DNA from: SPCO01 sp964427285
Lineage (GTDB): Bacteria > Chloroflexota > Limnocylindria > Limnocylindrales > CSP1-4
DNA length: 9,205 bases
Reading direction: 5' to 3'
NCBI GenBank assembly: GCA_964427285.1
Contig: CAYRTS010000105.1
Span: 1-9,205 of the forward strand
Part shown: piece after piece, positions 5,766 to 9,205 of the stretch
Layout of the letters: each line of letters opens with the position of its first letter
How positions within the stretch are numbered: the stretch's first letter is position 1
Notes under the pieces: model-generated
What the model was told of the DNA's origin: nothing
Databases searched by the model: none
Seen by the model: the letters and a program-made list of their open reading frames with translations, nothing else
Program-made: the position numbers and the translations under genes

Positions 5766-6140
5766 GTGACGTCGACGCGCAGGGTTCCATCATCATTCGC
5801 ACGGGGCGCTATTTATTGGTGCGATCTTGAACCGGTTGTGGGGTCGGAGCAGGGCAAGAAGCGACCTGTAGTCATCGTGTCGAACGACGACTTTGGCAAC
5901 AGCCCGGTCCGTACGGTCGTGCCAGTGACCACGCGCGAGTACCGCGGCGGGCCGGCCTTCGTCGTCAAAATGCACCCTGAGCAGTCGGGCCTGAGGGAGG
6001 TCAGCTGGGCCTTGGCGAATCAGATTCGAACGGTCGCGACGGCTCGCTTCGGTACCCGTGCCGGCAAGGCGGCGCCGGAGGTCATGCGGGCAGTCGATGA
6101 TGCGGTGCGCTACGCATTGGACGTGGAGTGCAGCGACTAG
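5766..6140 (+). CDS. mazF: MazF/PemK-family toxin, predicted endoribonuclease
   Basis: 124 residues, normal for the family. Recognisable blocks in order: RGAIYWCDLEPVVGSEQGKKRPVVIVSND (13-41), VVPVTTREY (51-59), and LANQIRTV (83-90). R33 in KKRP and T55/T56 in VTT occupy the places of the catalytic Arg and Thr of MazF, so the enzyme looks active. MazF toxins cut mRNA at short specific sequences and halt translation; the target sequence cannot be predicted here. The gene starts at GTG with GGAGG nine bases upstream. The nearest antitoxin candidate is the divergent ribbon-helix-helix gene 198 bases away; no antitoxin-like frame lies directly upstream on the same strand. The stop interlocks with the carB stop in CTAG (6137-6140). 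The leader is less GC-rich than the flanking genes, consistent with acquisition. The symbol is by family, not proven orthology. Confidence 0.93.
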   Translation: MTSTRRVPSSFARGAIYWCDLEPVVGSEQGKKRPVVIVSNDDFGNSPVRTVVPVTTREYRGGPAFVVKMHPEQSGLREVSWALANQIRTVATARFGTRAGKAAPEVMRAVDDAVRYALDVECSD

Positions 6141-9100
6141 ACTGCGACGGCGACAACCACCTTCCGCGGCACCCATTCATCCAGCGACCTGACGTCCGCC
6201 AACCGACCCGCGATCGCGGGATCCAGCGCTTCTGCGGCAGCGACAGCCGTCTCCATCGCGGTCAGGCAGAGGATGCCTTCCGCGGTTGCCGCGTGGCGGA
6301 TCTCCGCGGCGTCGCGGACGGCACCGGAACGCGGCGTCGGAGTGTTGACCACGAGCCGGACCGCCCCCGACGCGATGAGGTCAAGGATCGGTTGCTCGCC
6401 CGCAGCCTGGTCCGGATCCTCGCCAAGCTTGGCGACCGGTTGTGCGTCGAAGCCCGCCAGCGTCAGTGCCGTCCGCGTGCCGGGGGTTGCGGCCAGCCGG
6501 TACCCGGCGTTGGCCAGCGCGACAGCCAGGCGCGGCAACAGCTCCTTGTCGCGATCGGCGATCGACACGAGGGCCAACGCCCCGCCCTCACCTGCCCTCG
6601 GCGGCACGAGCGCCGCTCCGAGCATGGCCTTCGCCAGGGCGACGCGCGGATCCATGTGGATCCCGATCACCTCGCCAGTCGACTGCATCCCCGGCCCCAA
6701 GCTGGGATCCACCCCGCGTAACTTGGCGGTCGAGAAGGCCGGTGCCTTGACCGCGACGAAGGCCGGTGGAGGCAGCAGTCCCCCACTCCAGCCCAGTTCC
6801 GCGAGCGTGGCGCCGAGCGAGATCCGGACCGCGAGCTCCACCATCGGGACCCCGGTGACCTTGGACATGAACGGCACGGTCCGCGAGGCGCGCGGGTTGA
6901 CCTCGATCAGGTAGACCCCGTCCTCGCGGACGATGAACTGGGCGTTGACCAGACCGCGTGCCCCAAGCGCGAGCACGATCCGGGTCATCGTGGTGACGAT
7001 CAGCTCCTGGTCGCCCTCCGACACCGTCTGCGGTGGGAACATGCCGACCGAGTCCCCGGAGTGGACGCCCGCCCGCTCGACATGTTCGAGGAGCCCCGGG
7101 ATCAGGACGTCTCGACCGTCGGACACAGCATCGATGTCGACCTCCACGCCTTCGAGGTATCGATCGATCCGGACGGGGCGGTCCGGATCGACCACGGTGG
7201 CGGCCGCCAGCTGCCGCGCGAGGTCGCCCGGCGAATAGCAGAAGTCGATGGCCAGGCCACCGATCACGAACGAGGGACGAACGATGACCGGGTAGCCGAT
7301 CCGCTCGGCCAGGGTCATCGCCTCCTCGACGCTGTGGGCCATCCCGCCCTCGGGCTGCGGAATGCCGAGCCGGTCGAGCAGCGCCGAGAAGCGTGTCCGG
7401 TCTTCGGCCTGGTCGATCGCCTCCAGGTCGGAACCGAGCAGCGGCACGCCACCGGCGGCCAGCGGCGCCGCCAGGTTGAGCGGTGTCTGGCCACCGTACG
7501 CGACCACGGCCGGCAGCAGTGTCTGCCCCGGCGCCGTTTCGTGATCGATGACGCTGCGGACACTTTCCGGATCCAGCGGCTCGAAGTAGAGGCGCGAGCT
7601 GGCGTCAAAGTCGGTCGACACGGTTTCCGGGTTCGAGTTGATCATGACGGCGCGCCAGCCGGCTTCTCGAAAAGCCGCGGCTGCCTGGACCGCGCAATAG
7701 TCGAACTCGATCCCCTGCCCGATCCGGACCGGCCCGGAACCGATGACCAGCGCCGCGTCGCGCTCGACCGGACGGGCTTCAGGGACCGACCCCGATGCGG
7801 CGTAGGTCGAGTAGAAGTAGGGCGTCTCGGCGGCGAATTCCGCCGCGCAGGTGTCGACCATCGCGTAACCGGGCCGCAGGCCCAGCGCGAGCCGGGTGGC
7901 CCGGATCTCGTCCTGCGTGGTGCCGGCAAGTCCGGCCAGCTCGCGATCCCCGAAACCGGCCCGCTTCACCGTCGCGAGGAGCTCGGCGGCCTCGGCGTCG
8001 ACGGCGTCGACCAAGCGCGTGCCCATGGCCCGCGTTTCCGACTCGAGGGCGACGTTGCGGCCCATCTCGGCGAGGAACCATGACGCGATCCCGGTCACTT
8101 CTCCGATCAGCGCCTCCGGAACGCCGCGGCGCATCAAGCCCAGGATCCGCCACAGCCGGCTATCCGACGGCTCCAGGAAGCGACGAAGGACGATCGGGGC
8201 GGCCGTACGCTGCGCATGGCGGGTCGATTCGCAGGCCTGGCCGGTTTCGTCCACCCAGCGGATCGGCTCGTGGGCGTCGGGATCGCCGGCGTCGAGGTCG
8301 CCGGCGTAGACCGAGGCGTAGACCGAGGCGAGGTAGTCGAAGGTGGGCGTCCAACCCGGATCCTCCGCCAACGGCCCCACGCCGGCCTGTTCCAGCCCCC
8401 GCAGCGCCTTGTTGAGCGCCGAGCCGAAGGTGCGATCGATCGCCATCACCTCGCCAGTCGCCTTCATCTGGCTGCCCAGCGTCCGGTCCGCGCCGGGAAA
8501 CTTGTCGAACGGGAAGCGCGGCAACTTCACCACCACGTAGTCGAGCGCCGGCTCGAAGGCGGCGACCGTGGTGCCGGTCACCACATTGGGGATCTCCGCC
8601 AGGCGTCTGCCGATGGCGATCTGGGCGGCGACGCGCGCGATCGGGTAGCCGGTGGCCTTCGATGCCAGCGCGGAGCTCCGGCTGACGCGCGGGTTGACCT
8701 CGATGACGGCGTACTCGGTTGAGTCGGGCGACAGCGCGAACTGGACGTTGCAGCCGCCCTCGACGCCCAGGGCGCGGATGATCGTCAAGGATGCGCTGCG
8801 CAGGCGCTGGTGGACCTGGTCGGTGAGCGTTTGAACGGGCGCCACGACGATCGAATCGCCGGTGTGCACGCCCAGGGGGTCGACGTTCTCCATCGAGCAC
8901 ACCGCGATGCACGTGTCATCGGCGTCGCGCATGACTTCGTACTCGACCTCCTGCCAACCGACCAGGCACTGTTCGACCATGACCTGGCCGATGGGACTGG
9001 CTCGCAGACCGGCCCGAACGCGTTCGTGGTAGGCGGCCTCCGTCCCGACGATCCCGCCGCCGGTGCCTCCCAGGGTGTACGCGGGGCGGACGATGGCCGG

Positions 9101-9205
9101 CAGTCCGATGGTTTCGAGCGCCTCGCGGGTTGAGCGGTCGCGTTCCTCCTGCGTAGCGCCTTCGACGATGAACGAGGGGGCGTACGGCTGTCCGAGTCGA
9201 TCGAG
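6137..9205 (-). CDS. carB: Carbamoyl-phosphate synthase large subunit, N-terminus beyond the window
   Basis: 1022 codons are visible, open to the right edge; about 130 N-terminal residues are missing compared with the usual ~1070. The enzyme makes carbamoyl phosphate from bicarbonate, ATP and glutamine-derived ammonia for pyrimidine and arginine synthesis, with the small subunit CarA. Visible order: first ATP-grasp (VRPAYTLGGTGGG, VHTGDSIVVAPVQTLTD, IEVNPRVSRSSALASKATG), oligomerisation region, VDTCAAEFAAETPYFYSTY, GSGPVRIGQGIEFDYC, second ATP-grasp (VRPSFVIGG, VHSGDS, IEVNPRASRTVPFMSKVTG) and a C-terminal MGS-like allosteric domain (from about ALALVSIADRDKELL, with ATPGT and VVNTPTPR). The metal-binding Gln, Glu and Asn of both ATP sites are present (NVQF/IEVN and NAQF/IEVN). 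ATG 8980 is an internal Met, not the start, because the upstream frame continues with family sequence. A 12-bp tandem repeat (8306-8329) lies in the linker after the first ATP-grasp. carA and the promoter would be to the right of the window. Confidence 0.98.
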   Translation of the reverse strand, partial: LDRLGQPYAPSFIVEGATQEERDRSTREALETIGLPAIVRPAYTLGGTGGGIVGTEAAYHERVRAGLRASPIGQVMVEQCLVGWQEVEYEVMRDADDTCIAVCSMENVDPLGVHTGDSIVVAPVQTLTDQVHQRLRSASLTIIRALGVEGGCNVQFALSPDSTEYAVIEVNPRVSRSSALASKATGYPIARVAAQIAIGRRLAEIPNVVTGTTVAAFEPALDYVVVKLPRFPFDKFPGADRTLGSQMKATGEVMAIDRTFGSALNKALRGLEQAGVGPLAEDPGWTPTFDYLASVYASVYAGDLDAGDPDAHEPIRWVDETGQACESTRHAQRTAAPIVLRRFLEPSDSRLWRILGLMRRGVPEALIGEVTGIASWFLAEMGRNVALESETRAMGTRLVDAVDAEAAELLATVKRAGFGDRELAGLAGTTQDEIRATRLALGLRPGYAMVDTCAAEFAAETPYFYSTYAASGSVPEARPVERDAALVIGSGPVRIGQGIEFDYCAVQAAAAFREAGWRAVMINSNPETVSTDFDASSRLYFEPLDPESVRSVIDHETAPGQTLLPAVVAYGGQTPLNLAAPLAAGGVPLLGSDLEAIDQAEDRTRFSALLDRLGIPQPEGGMAHSVEEAMTLAERIGYPVIVRPSFVIGGLAIDFCYSPGDLARQLAAATVVDPDRPVRIDRYLEGVEVDIDAVSDGRDVLIPGLLEHVERAGVHSGDSVGMFPPQTVSEGDQELIVTTMTRIVLALGARGLVNAQFIVREDGVYLIEVNPRASRTVPFMSKVTGVPMVELAVRISLGATLAELGWSGGLLPPPAFVAVKAPAFSTAKLRGVDPSLGPGMQSTGEVIGIHMDPRVALAKAMLGAALVPPRAGEGGALALVSIADRDKELLPRLAVALANAGYRLAATPGTRTALTLAGFDAQPVAKLGEDPDQAAGEQPILDLIASGAVRLVVNTPTPRSGAVRDAAEIRHAATAEGILCLTAMETAVAAAEALDPAIAGRLADVRSLDEWVPRKVVVAVAV
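8306..8329. repeat. 12-bp tandem duplication inside carB
   Basis: GTAGACCGAGGC occurs twice head to tail (8306-8317, 8318-8329), in frame, giving the protein repeat ASVYASVY. It lies in the variable linker between the first ATP-grasp and the oligomerisation domain, where a four-residue insertion should be tolerated. Replication slippage is the simplest origin. Confidence 0.8.

Noticed and set aside
5618..5830. Plus-strand 70-codon frame overlapping the toxin start, considered as a co-directional antitoxin
   Set aside because: It has no antitoxin-like fold, lacks a ribosome binding site at its start, overlaps the toxin gene in another frame and covers the palindromic control region.
7061..8083. 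Plus-strand 340-codon frame opposite carB
   Set aside because: carB is unambiguous on the minus strand; the antisense frame has no family features.

Overview
High-GC bacterial DNA (about 70% GC in the housekeeping genes, G/C-ending codons throughout) from a draft assembly with one scaffold gap. I read it as an environmental Chloroflexota or, less likely, an actinobacterial relative. The basis is the mix of Ala/Gly/Arg-rich proteins, Ser/Thr/Pro-rich secreted proteins, a paired M16B peptidase operon, and a CopC-like gene next to a membrane protein family that I know mainly from Actinobacteria. No rRNA or tRNA is present, so the taxonomy is an inference.

Layout. Positions 1-3101 are a minus-strand block: a TTG-started zinc M16 peptidase (1794-3101), its non-catalytic M16 partner (358-1797, start/stop overlap), then the N-terminus of an exported Ala/Ser/Thr/Pro-rich protein cut by the window edge (1-281). 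A 100-N gap (3120-3219) hides the divergent promoter region and the 5' end of the next gene. Positions 3220-5262 are a plus-strand two-gene unit: a membrane-anchored CopC-like protein overlapping by ATGA a polytopic membrane protein of the family often auto-labelled 'fenitrothion hydrolase'. Positions 5274-6140 hold a small stress module: a minus-strand ribbon-helix-helix antitoxin-like gene and a plus-strand MazF/PemK toxin gene, diverging from a 198-base intergenic region with two inverted repeats. Positions 6137-9205 are the carbamoyl-phosphate synthase large subunit gene (carB, minus strand), whose first ~130 codons lie beyond the right edge.

How the genes work together. The two M16 proteins should form one heterodimeric protease: one chain carries the zinc site, the other the substrate-binding Arg/Tyr motif. 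The CopC-like protein and the membrane protein look like a translationally coupled cell-envelope unit, possibly copper-related, but the CopC copper(II) site is altered. The toxin-antitoxin pair sits between the 3' ends of two convergent genes with almost no spare sequence on either side (11 bp on the left, interlocked stop codons on the right), and its control region is poorer in GC than the flanks, as expected for an acquired module. CarB is a housekeeping enzyme with intact catalytic residues.

Nothing here is a clear new system. The items most worth a second look are the divergent arrangement of the MazF-type module and the CopC-like/membrane-protein unit.
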